A stretch of DNA of 64,000 nucleotides from JABWCQ01 sp964530625 (GTDB lineage Bacteria; Electryoneota; RPQS01): the NCBI GenBank assembly GCA_964530625.1, contig CAZHAK010000004.1, positions 62,001-126,000 on the forward strand. The letters run 5' to 3'. Position numbers and translations under genes: made by a program. Under the pieces are notes generated by a model, which saw only the letters and a program-made list of their open reading frames with translations, made no database searches and had not been told where the DNA came from. Positions 52,763 through 61,173 of the stretch are shown here, in pieces. Numbering within the stretch: the stretch's first letter is position 1; the number at the start of each line of letters is the position of its first letter.

Positions 52763-52792
52763 TATTGCGAGTCCGGAGACCCACAACGGCGA
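52763..52792 (-). repeat. GGGTCTCC-type palindromic element, copy D
   Basis: Read on the minus strand it is GCCGTTGTGGGTCTCCGGAC followed by TCGCAATAGC, a diverged copy of the 36622-36656 element. It sits inside the transporter operon between the ATPase and permease genes, 15 bases before a start codon. Confidence 0.82.
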
Positions 52793-52804
52793 AACTGTTG
52801 ATTG

Positions 52805-53509
52805 TTAGGCCGCTTTGTGAACCATTTGATCGGACTCGATTATGCCGTCCCGCAAGCGCACGATGCGGTGCGCGTGGCGGGCAATGTCTTCTTCGTGCGT
52901 AACCAGAATAATCGTGTTGCCGCCTTTGTGGATCGTTTCCAGCAACTGCATAATCTCCTGACCGGTCTTCGAATCGAGGTTTCCCGTCGGCTCGTCAGCC
53001 AAAATAATCGAAGGATTCGTGACCAACGCGCGCGCAATCGCCACACGCTGTCTCTGACCACCCGACATTTCGTTGGGCTTATGTTTCATTCTGTCTGCCA
53101 GACCGACCGCCTCCAAGGCCTCCTTCGCGCGCCTGCGCCGCTCCGAGGGGGATTCACCTGCATAGACGAGAGGGAGTTCCACGTTTTGCAGCGCAGACGC
53201 GCGAGGGAGGAGGTTGAAGGTCTGGAAAACAAATCCAATCCGCCGATTACGAATTTCAGCAAGCTGGCGATCGGTCAGACCACCGACACGTTCACCGGCA
53301 AGATAATACTCACCGGTGGACGGCGTGTCCAGACAACCGATCAGATTCATCAAGGTTGATTTACCCGATCCCGACGGACCCATGATGGCCACATAGTCGT
53401 TCTCGTGAATCACGATGTTGACTCCGCGCAAAGCTTCGACTTTGACCGTCCCCAAGTCGTACACCTTGCTCATGTCCTGAATATCTATGATTGTGCTGCG
53501 ATTTGTCAT
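52805..53509 (-). CDS. MacB/LolD-type ABC transporter ATP-binding protein
   Basis: A 234-residue ATPase with Walker A (GPSGSGKST), Q-loop region (GFVFQTFNLLP), signature (MSGGQRQRVAIARAL), Walker B (IILADEPTGNLD) and switch His (LVTHEED). The LDSKTG after Walker B is typical of the LolD/MacB/FtsE group. Start at ATG 53509; upstream in-frame codons are not family-like and no Shine-Dalgarno is seen. Energises the two permeases that follow. Confidence 0.95.
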   Translation of the reverse strand: MTNRSTIIDIQDMSKVYDLGTVKVEALRGVNIVIHENDYVAIMGPSGSGKSTLMNLIGCLDTPSTGEYYLAGERVGGLTDRQLAEIRNRRIGFVFQTFNLLPRASALQNVELPLVYAGESPSERRRRAKEALEAVGLADRMKHKPNEMSGGQRQRVAIARALVTNPSIILADEPTGNLDSKTGQEIMQLLETIHKGGNTIILVTHEEDIARHAHRIVRLRDGIIESDQMVHKAA

Positions 53510-53561
53510 GTAACAGAAACTTTCAATTTTCCCGGGTACCCGCAAACGTTAGGACCGTGCC

Positions 53562-54851
53562 TTAGCCCTTGTCCTTGTCGTCCTTCTTGTCCTTCTTCTC
53601 TTCGATGGCCACCCTGTCCTCATTCTTCATATCGCGCGCTAAGGCGCGATACGGTCCGGTGATAATCGAGTCGCCGTCGCTGATTCCGCTCAATATCTCA
53701 ATGTAACGATCCGCCGCGATGCCCGTCTTGACCGGCGCCCACGTTGCCACGCCGTTGACGAATAAAAATACACCCGTTTCAAGTTCGTCCTTTGTGGTCA
53801 GCTTGGTCGTGTCAATCGTGCCGGACCTGACCTGCTCGGCCTTCTGCCGCGAAGAGACTTCCTCCGTGTCCCGGGTCAACGTCACCGCGTCGCCTTCGCC
53901 TTTTTTGCGCACCGCCACCGACTGAATCGGCACGGCCAAAGCGTTCGTCCGGTAATCCGTTTCAATGTCCACCGTCGAAGACATCCCCGGGCGAACACCG
54001 GGCACGTCGTCAATCATCACCACACTGACTGCGAAATTCGTGGCCGCGACTTCAGCCCCGAAGTCCCCCGCGCCAGAAAGATTACTGGCCGACTGCGCAA
54101 TTTCCGTTACCAACCCTCTAAAGGTCGTATCCGGAAACGCGTCAATCTCGATTCGCGCCGTGTCATTCAACGTGACCGTGACGATATCGTTCTCGTCCAC
54201 GTTCGCAGTCACTTCCATTTTGCTGAGATCCGCGACAACTAAGATAACGTCCTCTTGAAACTGCGAGCCCAAGGTCAATTCGCCAACTTCCTTGTTCAAG
54301 ACGGAGATCGTGCCGGACATCGGGGCGGACAGGCGTGTCTTGCTCATGTTGTCACGAGCCTGACGCTCTTGCGCTTCCGCGCGTTCAAGATCCGCTTCAG
54401 CAAGCTGCGCCAAGGCCAACATCGCATCCAATTCCGCCTGTGAAGACATGCCGCGTGAAACCAACTCGGATGCGCGTTTATAGTCGGCGTCAGCTTTCAG
54501 TTTGCTCGCGCGCGCGGACTTCAGTGATGACTTCGCTGCATCCAAAGTGGATTTGTAGATTTCCGGATCGAGTTCGACCAGAAAATCTCCCTTTTCCACC
54601 ATGTCGCCTTCTTTCACCGTCAGGCGAATGATGCGGCCCGGAATTTCTGCTGAGACTTTCACCTGTGTGACAGGTTCTATCCTGCCTTCAGCGGAAACCG
54701 TCGCCACCAGTTGACGGAGACCGGCTGTCTCGACGGTCACTTCGGTTGCCGGTTTATCTTTGTTTTTTTGCTGCTGAATTGCGGCCACGCCACCACCCAC
54801 CACCACAAGCAGAATGACGACCCACAAGATTCTTTTTGATTTTTTTGACAT
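53562..54851 (-). CDS. macA: HlyD/RND-family periplasmic adaptor subunit (MacA-like)
   Basis: A 429-residue protein with an N-terminal membrane helix (about 8-25), a lipoyl/barrel-sandwich hybrid domain (ISAEIPGRIIRLTVKEGDMV), a helical hairpin of about 100-170, and beta-barrel plus membrane-proximal domains. It ends in a Lys/Asp-rich tail (DKKDDKDKG). MacA-like adaptors join an inner-membrane MacB-type transporter to an outer-membrane TolC channel. No TolC is encoded in the window. It is the first gene of the macA-ATPase-permease-permease-S9 series. Confidence 0.92.
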   Translation of the reverse strand: MSKKSKRILWVVILLVVVGGGVAAIQQQKNKDKPATEVTVETAGLRQLVATVSAEGRIEPVTQVKVSAEIPGRIIRLTVKEGDMVEKGDFLVELDPEIYKSTLDAAKSSLKSARASKLKADADYKRASELVSRGMSSQAELDAMLALAQLAEADLERAEAQERQARDNMSKTRLSAPMSGTISVLNKEVGELTLGSQFQEDVILVVADLSKMEVTANVDENDIVTVTLNDTARIEIDAFPDTTFRGLVTEIAQSASNLSGAGDFGAEVAATNFAVSVVMIDDVPGVRPGMSSTVDIETDYRTNALAVPIQSVAVRKKGEGDAVTLTRDTEEVSSRQKAEQVRSGTIDTTKLTTKDELETGVFLFVNGVATWAPVKTGIAADRYIEILSGISDGDSIITGPYRALARDMKNEDRVAIEEKKDKKDDKDKG

Positions 54852-54912
54852 GCTGTAACCAACTACTCATCAAGTTGCTGTAAACTGCCACATTGTTTGA
54901 ACGGGCACACCA

Positions 54913-54928
54913 AACCGCCCCGGCGGTT
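54913..54928. promoter_or_regulatory. Palindrome in the divergent macA region (possible operator)
   Basis: AACCGCC-CC-GGCGGTT is a perfect palindrome between the divergent macA and coiled-coil genes, about 60 bases before macA. It may be a regulator binding site, but no regulator gene is adjacent. Confidence 0.35.
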
Positions 54929-55046
54929 CTGTAAATTATGAGAGATGGACTTGGTAAAATGTTGCAAACCCGCGTCATTTGCTGGTCCCAAGCTTGCACA
55001 GGTAGTATCGGATAATTCATTATGAGTGCAATCTGGAGCCTATAGT

Positions 55047-57596
55047 ATGACCCCTGCCAAGCCCACTCCGGGCGCTGAACTTGTTGAGCCGCTGCGCCAA
55101 TTTCTCGAAAATTTCACGCAAGAACTTACAGAACAGCAGTTTATACCAGCCTTCCGAGGCGAGCTGGGTAAACTCGCTGAGGGTCTGGACAATATACAAC
55201 AGTCCGGCGAAACTCTCCAACAAATTGCACGGGGTGTGGATCGTCTACGCGATGTTTTTGCCCCGGCAGGCACCCGGATGCTTGAAGGTGTCAAAGAAAT
55301 CGAGACCCAGATGCGCTCCGGCGGCGAGCAAATGCGCATCAGAGCTGAGGAAGTGCTTGAACAGTTAAGCCAATCCCACCGCGAGCTGGAGCAAGCGCTG
55401 CGTACCGAAGCAGGTCTCCTGAATGACCAAAGCTCGGTCAGCCGCGAAGCGCTTACCCGCATTTCGAACGATATTGATGACCAGCTTAAGACGTTTTCCT
55501 CGAAGCTCGATGCGCTCTGCCGCAAGGCCGAGCATGAAATCACGCAGCTTGGCCAGCTTACAACTCGAGCGGCGGAACATCAAGCCTTCGCTCCACAGTC
55601 CCACGCCGAAGCCGCGCCGCAACAAGTTATGGTAGCGCCCAATCTTGATGAACTGACCGAACTGATTACCCGCACCGAATCAACGGTCGCGGAAGAATTA
55701 GCTCGGCACTCGTCTGAGTTGCGCGAATTTCTCTCGTCCAACACCCGTGACCACGGCGAGCGTCTGTCGAAAATAGACAAGACCATTGACGAAGCCTTGC
55801 GCATGGTCGCGCCGAAAGTGCAGGCCGAACTCGACAGCGCGCTGAGTCGTTTGCGTGATCAGATGGATGCGATGGTGCGCGTCGAGCGTGAAGTTACACA
55901 AAAAGAGCAGAACGAATCGCACTCCGCGCCGGCGGTCGTGGACTCGTCAGCCTTTGTGTCAGCTTTGGGCGCGATCGAAAATCGCGTGCTGCGCGAGTTT
56001 GACGAAATCCGGAAATCCGGCGTGAACGAACTTGCGGAAATCCAAAAGGGTCTGGCCGACATCGCGCTTGATCTTTCTGATGTCACCGAAAAGCAGACCG
56101 AGCGCGTCGAGCGCGAACAGCAGAACGTCAAGGAGCTGCTGCTCAAAATCGAGCGCATGAGCAAAGAACGCACCGCCTCGCTGACGACGCTCTCCAAACA
56201 GAATTTCGAATACAAGCAGCACTTCGACAGCCTGCACACGCATTTGACGAACGTGTCCGGTCAGGTGGCGCAACAGATTGAGTCGAGCGCCGAGCAAATG
56301 TCATCGCAGGCTGAGCTGATGAATTCGCTAAACGAAAGCGAAGAAGCCCGCTTTGCTCAACTCAAGACACTCCTGAGCCGCACCGAAGAGCAGGCCGGTA
56401 AGCTGCTCGAACAGCAGTCCAACGAACAGCGGGCCACCCGCGAAAAGATCGAAGCGGGACTGAACGATCTGCGCGGACGATGGGACAGCCGTTTTGAGCA
56501 AATTGCGCAGAAGTCCGAAGAACTCACCGGCAAGATGAGCGGAGAGTTTCATGAGCACTTGGGCTCGCTCAAACATGAGATTGAATCACAGCTTCATCTC
56601 ATGGGCGAAGCCGTGCGCGCCGACCTCCTGCGCTTCGACACGCAAATGCGCGAGACAAACAAACAGCAGGAGAGCGTCTCCCGCGACTTGACCGGTGAAG
56701 TCTCCCGCGCCGCGAACCTGATTGACGAAAAACTCTCAGGATTTGAAACCAAGCACGAGGAAAATGAACGGTTCACGCGAGCGATTGAGGGGCATGTCAA
56801 AGTCGTCGCCACCGAAGTCACCTCGCTGCGCTCCAAGCAGCAGGAGTCGCTCGAAGTCCTGAAAGAAGCCGTGCGCGCCAACTACGACGACAACGCCGCG
56901 CGACTGAAGGACGTTATCGACAACGCCTACGACCGGTTCTTGGAAGCCATTCACGCGATTCCGCAGTCACTGGAGCGCTACTCGAAATTCATCGAAACGA
57001 TGAACCAGAGTAATCAACTTGCGCTGCAGGGTATCGCCGGAGACACCGAGAACGTTCTGACCGTGGTCAGCGAAATCAAATCCGACGCTGAAGCTCAGAA
57101 GAAGTTCTATCCGCTCCTGAACAAGGCGCTGGACAAACACGGGCAAATGCTCGACGCCGTCCGTAAATCCCAAACTGATCATGACAAGAACTTCAGCCAG
57201 ACCAGCAAGGCCGTGCAGGAGTCCCGCGACGAACTGACGCGCTTCATGATTGATCTCAAGGGCGAAATCCGCCGGGTGGAGGGTGTTGAGCAAACCAAGC
57301 TCACTGAGCTGAATCAGATGCATATCACCACCTATGCCGAGCTTGAAAAGCTGCAAAAGAACGATTTACCCGCGTTTCGCCGTGAAGTGATTCAGCTCGT
57401 GCAGTCGAAGTTCGAGTTTATCGAAAACACGCAAGCCGAACGGCAATCCGCCCTTAGAGCAGAGCTGCAAACCAAGCTTGAGCAGCAGGAAAAACTCGCG
57501 AAAAAGAATGTCACCTTGGTGGCGGCGTTGATTGCGCTCGGAGTCTTCGTTCAGTTCGCGCTGCACTTCCGTTTCTTCACATTTCTGGCGCCCTAA
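55047..57596 (+). CDS. Long coiled-coil protein with C-terminal membrane anchor, unrecognised
   Basis: I do not recognise this 849-residue protein. Nearly all of it is heptad-like, rich in Glu, Gln, Arg, Ser and Leu, with no Pro-rich breaks except near 170-190, implying a very long helical coiled coil with possible apolipoprotein/MCP-like repeats. One hydrophobic helix lies at the very end (about 820-840, VTLVAALIALGVFVQFALHF), so it looks tail-anchored with the coil in the cytoplasm. There is no signal peptide. GGAG precedes the ATG at 55047. The next gene begins 14 bases after the stop, and the two are likely to work together. Confidence 0.8.
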   Translation: MTPAKPTPGAELVEPLRQFLENFTQELTEQQFIPAFRGELGKLAEGLDNIQQSGETLQQIARGVDRLRDVFAPAGTRMLEGVKEIETQMRSGGEQMRIRAEEVLEQLSQSHRELEQALRTEAGLLNDQSSVSREALTRISNDIDDQLKTFSSKLDALCRKAEHEITQLGQLTTRAAEHQAFAPQSHAEAAPQQVMVAPNLDELTELITRTESTVAEELARHSSELREFLSSNTRDHGERLSKIDKTIDEALRMVAPKVQAELDSALSRLRDQMDAMVRVEREVTQKEQNESHSAPAVVDSSAFVSALGAIENRVLREFDEIRKSGVNELAEIQKGLADIALDLSDVTEKQTERVEREQQNVKELLLKIERMSKERTASLTTLSKQNFEYKQHFDSLHTHLTNVSGQVAQQIESSAEQMSSQAELMNSLNESEEARFAQLKTLLSRTEEQAGKLLEQQSNEQRATREKIEAGLNDLRGRWDSRFEQIAQKSEELTGKMSGEFHEHLGSLKHEIESQLHLMGEAVRADLLRFDTQMRETNKQQESVSRDLTGEVSRAANLIDEKLSGFETKHEENERFTRAIEGHVKVVATEVTSLRSKQQESLEVLKEAVRANYDDNAARLKDVIDNAYDRFLEAIHAIPQSLERYSKFIETMNQSNQLALQGIAGDTENVLTVVSEIKSDAEAQKKFYPLLNKALDKHGQMLDAVRKSQTDHDKNFSQTSKAVQESRDELTRFMIDLKGEIRRVEGVEQTKLTELNQMHITTYAELEKLQKNDLPAFRREVIQLVQSKFEFIENTQAERQSALRAELQTKLEQQEKLAKKNVTLVAALIALGVFVQFALHFRFFTFLAP

Positions 57597-57610
57597 GCGG
57601 AGACTTCTTC

Positions 57611-59164
57611 ATGTCTGAACGATTTCATAAGTCGGCGGTCGGAGCCTACGCGATTCTTTCCACTCTGTTCGAAAACGCGGAGTTTGACTCCGGCAAATTA
57701 GCCGCTCCGCAACTGCTTGAACTGCTTACGCTCTGCCGTGAGACGAACTTGCGGCTGCCGATGCTGGAAGCCTATAGCAAAGCCTGCGATGAAGCTCCCG
57801 TGCTGACGCTCCTGGGCGGCGACGCAGAGACTGCCATGGACGTTGCCCGCAGCATGAAACTTGAAGCGGAACTTCTCGAGGCACCCGACGCTCCGATCAT
57901 GTGGTGGATTGAACCTGCCGCAAAGTCGCGCTCGCTGATCCAAGTCGGTATGGCAGAACGCGAGTTGTCGCGGACGGCTTTGACCGCTTTGCTTGGCGCA
58001 CCCCTGCCCCCCGATAGATTAACCGTTGTCAAATGCGAAGTAAAGTCCAAATCTCAATGGCGTTTCGCGTGGCTGCCTGATGCCGATGCTTTGGCTCTGC
58101 AGGCAGCTTCTCCCGGCGTATTGGAAGCCTTGATCGGCGCTCACATGCTGGTGGTTGTCGGCGACGATGTGCCGGCGCCGTTTCAACCGTGGTTGTCGAG
58201 ACCCGGAATGATTTTGCGGCAGTTCGCCGCTACCGAAATTGTCCGTGACGACGTGAGACCCAAACTGCTCAGCGAATTGAGCGCGATGCAGGATCACTCG
58301 TATGACGAGCAATTGGCCGTACATGCCGCCACGTGGCAATTCCTGCTTCCACTCTTTGTCAGTCAATTGGACGCGTTGAGGCAGCAATACACGCTCGACA
58401 TTGATCGCCAGAACATGAAGCTCCAGACGACGCGGCAAACCCTGGGAGAATACCGCAGCAACTGGACGAACGGCATGCGCAATATCCTCGACGATTATTA
58501 TAGCAAGAAAGCCACCGGCAACGCGATGGCGGCGCTGTTGGATCCGCGGCAACCCGGCCCGCAAACCGGAACTTATCTGCAAGCGCTGGCTCTGCCGTCG
58601 TTGTGGAAGCGGCTCGATGAATTGCTGAATGAGCGCTTGGGAGAATTTGTGCAAGGGCTGGGCGCGCTGGCGAACCGCGTTGACTTGCGCACCATTTCGC
58701 TTAAGGAAATGGATATGCGCTGGAACCCTGCTTCACTCGCGCAGCAAATTGAAGAAGAGCTGATTGCCAAGAGAATCTTTCCCGAAGGCGGCGGCGAGCG
58801 CTCCGGTCTGGTGGGTTCGCTGATGGGGAAAAAAGATGACATCATCTCAACCCGCAAAGCTCAAATTCTGCGCGCGAACAAATCCGCGCAATCCGTCATC
58901 GAGCAGGGTTTTTTGCAATGGTGCGACCAGCTGATGCACGCCGTCGAGCAGCGTGTGCGCGTCCAGATTGCCGCCGCGCAGGTCAACCAAGGACTGCCCG
59001 ATATCGAAAACCTGCGCATGGGCTTGACCGGTATTGACAGATTGACCGCCATGCTCGAAGGAAATCGTGAAGGCACGCGACAGGAGCCCGTCAAACGTGT
59101 CGCACAATTACTGCGCGGATGGAGCCAGCGAAGCTGGATTCGGCGCTTTGCTCCGGCGGCTTAG
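57611..59164 (+). CDS. Helical protein, possibly degenerate dynamin-like, partner of the coiled-coil protein
   Basis: An unrecognised 517-residue soluble protein. From about 235 it is strongly helical. The N-terminal third resembles the order of a dynamin-like GTPase domain with its P-loop destroyed: two stretches (66-80, LTLLGGDAETAMD; and 111-130, QVGMAERELSRTALTALLGA) recall the xxxGxxxxGKSxLLNALLG region but lack GKS/T, and MLVVVGDD near 179 could be a later strand. This resemblance is weak and is inference from pattern only. It could be a scaffolding or membrane-shaping partner of the tail-anchored coil. GGAG precedes the ATG. Confidence 0.7.
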   Translation: MSERFHKSAVGAYAILSTLFENAEFDSGKLAAPQLLELLTLCRETNLRLPMLEAYSKACDEAPVLTLLGGDAETAMDVARSMKLEAELLEAPDAPIMWWIEPAAKSRSLIQVGMAERELSRTALTALLGAPLPPDRLTVVKCEVKSKSQWRFAWLPDADALALQAASPGVLEALIGAHMLVVVGDDVPAPFQPWLSRPGMILRQFAATEIVRDDVRPKLLSELSAMQDHSYDEQLAVHAATWQFLLPLFVSQLDALRQQYTLDIDRQNMKLQTTRQTLGEYRSNWTNGMRNILDDYYSKKATGNAMAALLDPRQPGPQTGTYLQALALPSLWKRLDELLNERLGEFVQGLGALANRVDLRTISLKEMDMRWNPASLAQQIEEELIAKRIFPEGGGERSGLVGSLMGKKDDIISTRKAQILRANKSAQSVIEQGFLQWCDQLMHAVEQRVRVQIAAAQVNQGLPDIENLRMGLTGIDRLTAMLEGNREGTRQEPVKRVAQLLRGWSQRSWIRRFAPAA

Positions 59165-59188
59165 TCCTCCTTATCGTCTGAATTTCCT

Positions 59189-59214
59189 AACGACCCGCTC
59201 CCAAGCGGGTCGTT
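59189..59214. terminator. Terminator-like hairpin before tamA
   Basis: AACGACCCGCT-CCCA-AGCGGGTCGTT is a perfect 11-base-pair stem 25 bases after the helical-protein gene, with only a TTT after it. It may separate the unknown pair from tamA/tamB transcripts. Confidence 0.65.
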
Positions 59215-59268
59215 TGGCGTCTGCCCGCCTTGCTTTTCCGCTTGAATTTCACCTAATTTTGAGATTCC

Positions 59269-61173
59269 ATGTGTAATCTGTTTCGACATCACCCGAGCCT
59301 CCTGCTTTTGCTGTGCGTCCTGCTCACGCCGTTGCTCGCGCGTGCCGATTTTACCTTGGAAGAATTTGAGGAATGGCAGCGTTATACGGGCTGGCCGATT
59401 CGAGTGATCGAGTTTCCGGGTATTCATTCGTTCGCGAGAGCAGATATTCTCGACATCATGGCCACGGAGAAACCGACCTGGCTGCGCCGCTATCTGCCCA
59501 TCGGCAGCAGATCCACGTTCTATGCGGAAGATTTTGCTGCGGATTTGCTGCGTGTGCAGAATTTTTATGCGCGCGAAGGATTCCCGCGCGCGACCGTTAT
59601 CGGAAAAGTCCTGCCAAGGGAACGCAAAGAGGATTTGCGTTTAATCGTCCAGATTGATGAAGGCAAACCGTTGTTCCTGCGGCATTGGCAAATAAAATTG
59701 CCGGAAGGACAGAGAGCCGGTGTGGATTCGGCGCGCTGGTCCGCGCAGCTTCCCATTCGCATCGGCAAGAGACTCTCACTGACCGACTTGCAAATCTCTG
59801 CTGATACGCTGCGCTACAAACTGCGAGTTATCGGCCATGCGCGCGCTGAAGTTAGTTTTGATACACTGCTCGTCACTCAGGACTCGGCGGACGTCGTGAT
59901 GAATCTGACTCCCGGTCCGTTTTGCTGGTTTGGACAAACTCGCTTCACCGGATTAAAACAAGTGACCGAACAAACGGCGCGGCGAGAGTTGACTTACAAG
60001 GAATTCAGCCCCTATAAACCCATTGCTCTTGACGAAACCCGTAAGCGCCTGCTTCGACTGGAAACTTTCCGCATGGTGCGAGCCGACGTTGATCTGAGTC
60101 AGGAGTCCGATACGCTCGACGTGCTGATTCGCACTGAAGAAGGAAACCGCTATATTGTCCGAACCGGCGCGGGCTATGACACGGAAGAGGGTGTACATCT
60201 CTCCGGCGAGATGCGCGACTTGAATTTCTTCGGACGCGGGCGCCGCTTCACGCTGGAGACCGCAGGCTCCGACCTGATCAGCAACCCTCAAAGATTAGAC
60301 ACGGCGGGAGTCATCAATGAGTTCAAGCAAATTGATCGTAAAATCGGCTTCTCGCTTTTCTGGCCACATGCTCCCTTAAATTCCACGGACATCCTCATAG
60401 CTCCCTCGTGGGAATATAAGTACGACGTGGGGACGATTGTCCGCACGACGTCCGCACAAACGAGCATCTCTTCGATGCCCATGCCGAAGGTCGCCGTAAC
60501 CGTCGCCAACGAATTTGGCCGCCAATACGTCAAGGTGGATTCGGTCGGCGCAGAGAGCGCAATCAATTCGATTTCGATTGAAAGTTTCGCGATAGGTTGG
60601 GACACTCGCGATAATCCGCTTGTGCCAAGGCAGGGGCACGTGCTCAGCATGACTTTAGCGGAGTCCGGTTTACTCTGGCCTATCAAAGATCGTTGGTGGC
60701 GCACCACGGTCGGCGGGCGTGTGCTGATTCCCGTTAATCGCAGCACTGTATTCGCTATGCGCGGCGAAGTGGGATTCATGGGTGTGTTGTATGATTCGAA
60801 AGTGACTCCAATCCAAGAGCGCTTTCGATTGGGCGGCGTCTCGAATGTTCGCGGGTGGGGACGAAATTTAATCGGGCCGCGTTCCGAAGACGGCAAAGTC
60901 GTCTTGGGCGGCAACCACTCGGCCTACGGCACATTGGAAATTCAGCGCGAAGTCTGGGGACCTGTCGGAGCCATCATCTTCACCGACGCCGGGAATGTGT
61001 GGAACGAGACAAGCGACGCGAGCTTCAGCGACCTCTACACCACCGCCGGATTGGGCATGCGGTTTTTGACATTGATCGGGCCAATCCGTGTGGACTTCGG
61101 GTACCAATTGAGACAAAGTGGTTTCGGCGAAAGGCCGTGGGCGATTCACATTCTATTGGGATCGGCGTTCTGA
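59269..61173 (+). CDS. tamA: BamA/TamA-family outer membrane assembly protein
   Basis: A 634-residue protein with a signal peptide (to about 26), POTRA-like domains (about 40-300; VQNFYAREGFPRATVIGKVL, and the TRFTGLKQVTEQTARRELTY unit) and a C-terminal Omp85 barrel (about 300-634) including the conserved RLGGVSNVRGWGRN. The pairing with a TamB-like gene downstream favours TamA over BamA. Tam proteins help insert outer-membrane proteins and move phospholipids. The ATG at 59269 has no obvious ribosome site. Confidence 0.88.
   Translation: MCNLFRHHPSLLLLLCVLLTPLLARADFTLEEFEEWQRYTGWPIRVIEFPGIHSFARADILDIMATEKPTWLRRYLPIGSRSTFYAEDFAADLLRVQNFYAREGFPRATVIGKVLPRERKEDLRLIVQIDEGKPLFLRHWQIKLPEGQRAGVDSARWSAQLPIRIGKRLSLTDLQISADTLRYKLRVIGHARAEVSFDTLLVTQDSADVVMNLTPGPFCWFGQTRFTGLKQVTEQTARRELTYKEFSPYKPIALDETRKRLLRLETFRMVRADVDLSQESDTLDVLIRTEEGNRYIVRTGAGYDTEEGVHLSGEMRDLNFFGRGRRFTLETAGSDLISNPQRLDTAGVINEFKQIDRKIGFSLFWPHAPLNSTDILIAPSWEYKYDVGTIVRTTSAQTSISSMPMPKVAVTVANEFGRQYVKVDSVGAESAINSISIESFAIGWDTRDNPLVPRQGHVLSMTLAESGLLWPIKDRWWRTTVGGRVLIPVNRSTVFAMRGEVGFMGVLYDSKVTPIQERFRLGGVSNVRGWGRNLIGPRSEDGKVVLGGNHSAYGTLEIQREVWGPVGAIIFTDAGNVWNETSDASFSDLYTTAGLGMRFLTLIGPIRVDFGYQLRQSGFGERPWAIHILLGSAF

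Noticed and set aside
23805..52792. CRISPR-like array made of the GGGTCTCCAGACCC repeats
   Set aside because: The copies are kilobases apart, in both orientations, without regular spacers or cas genes.
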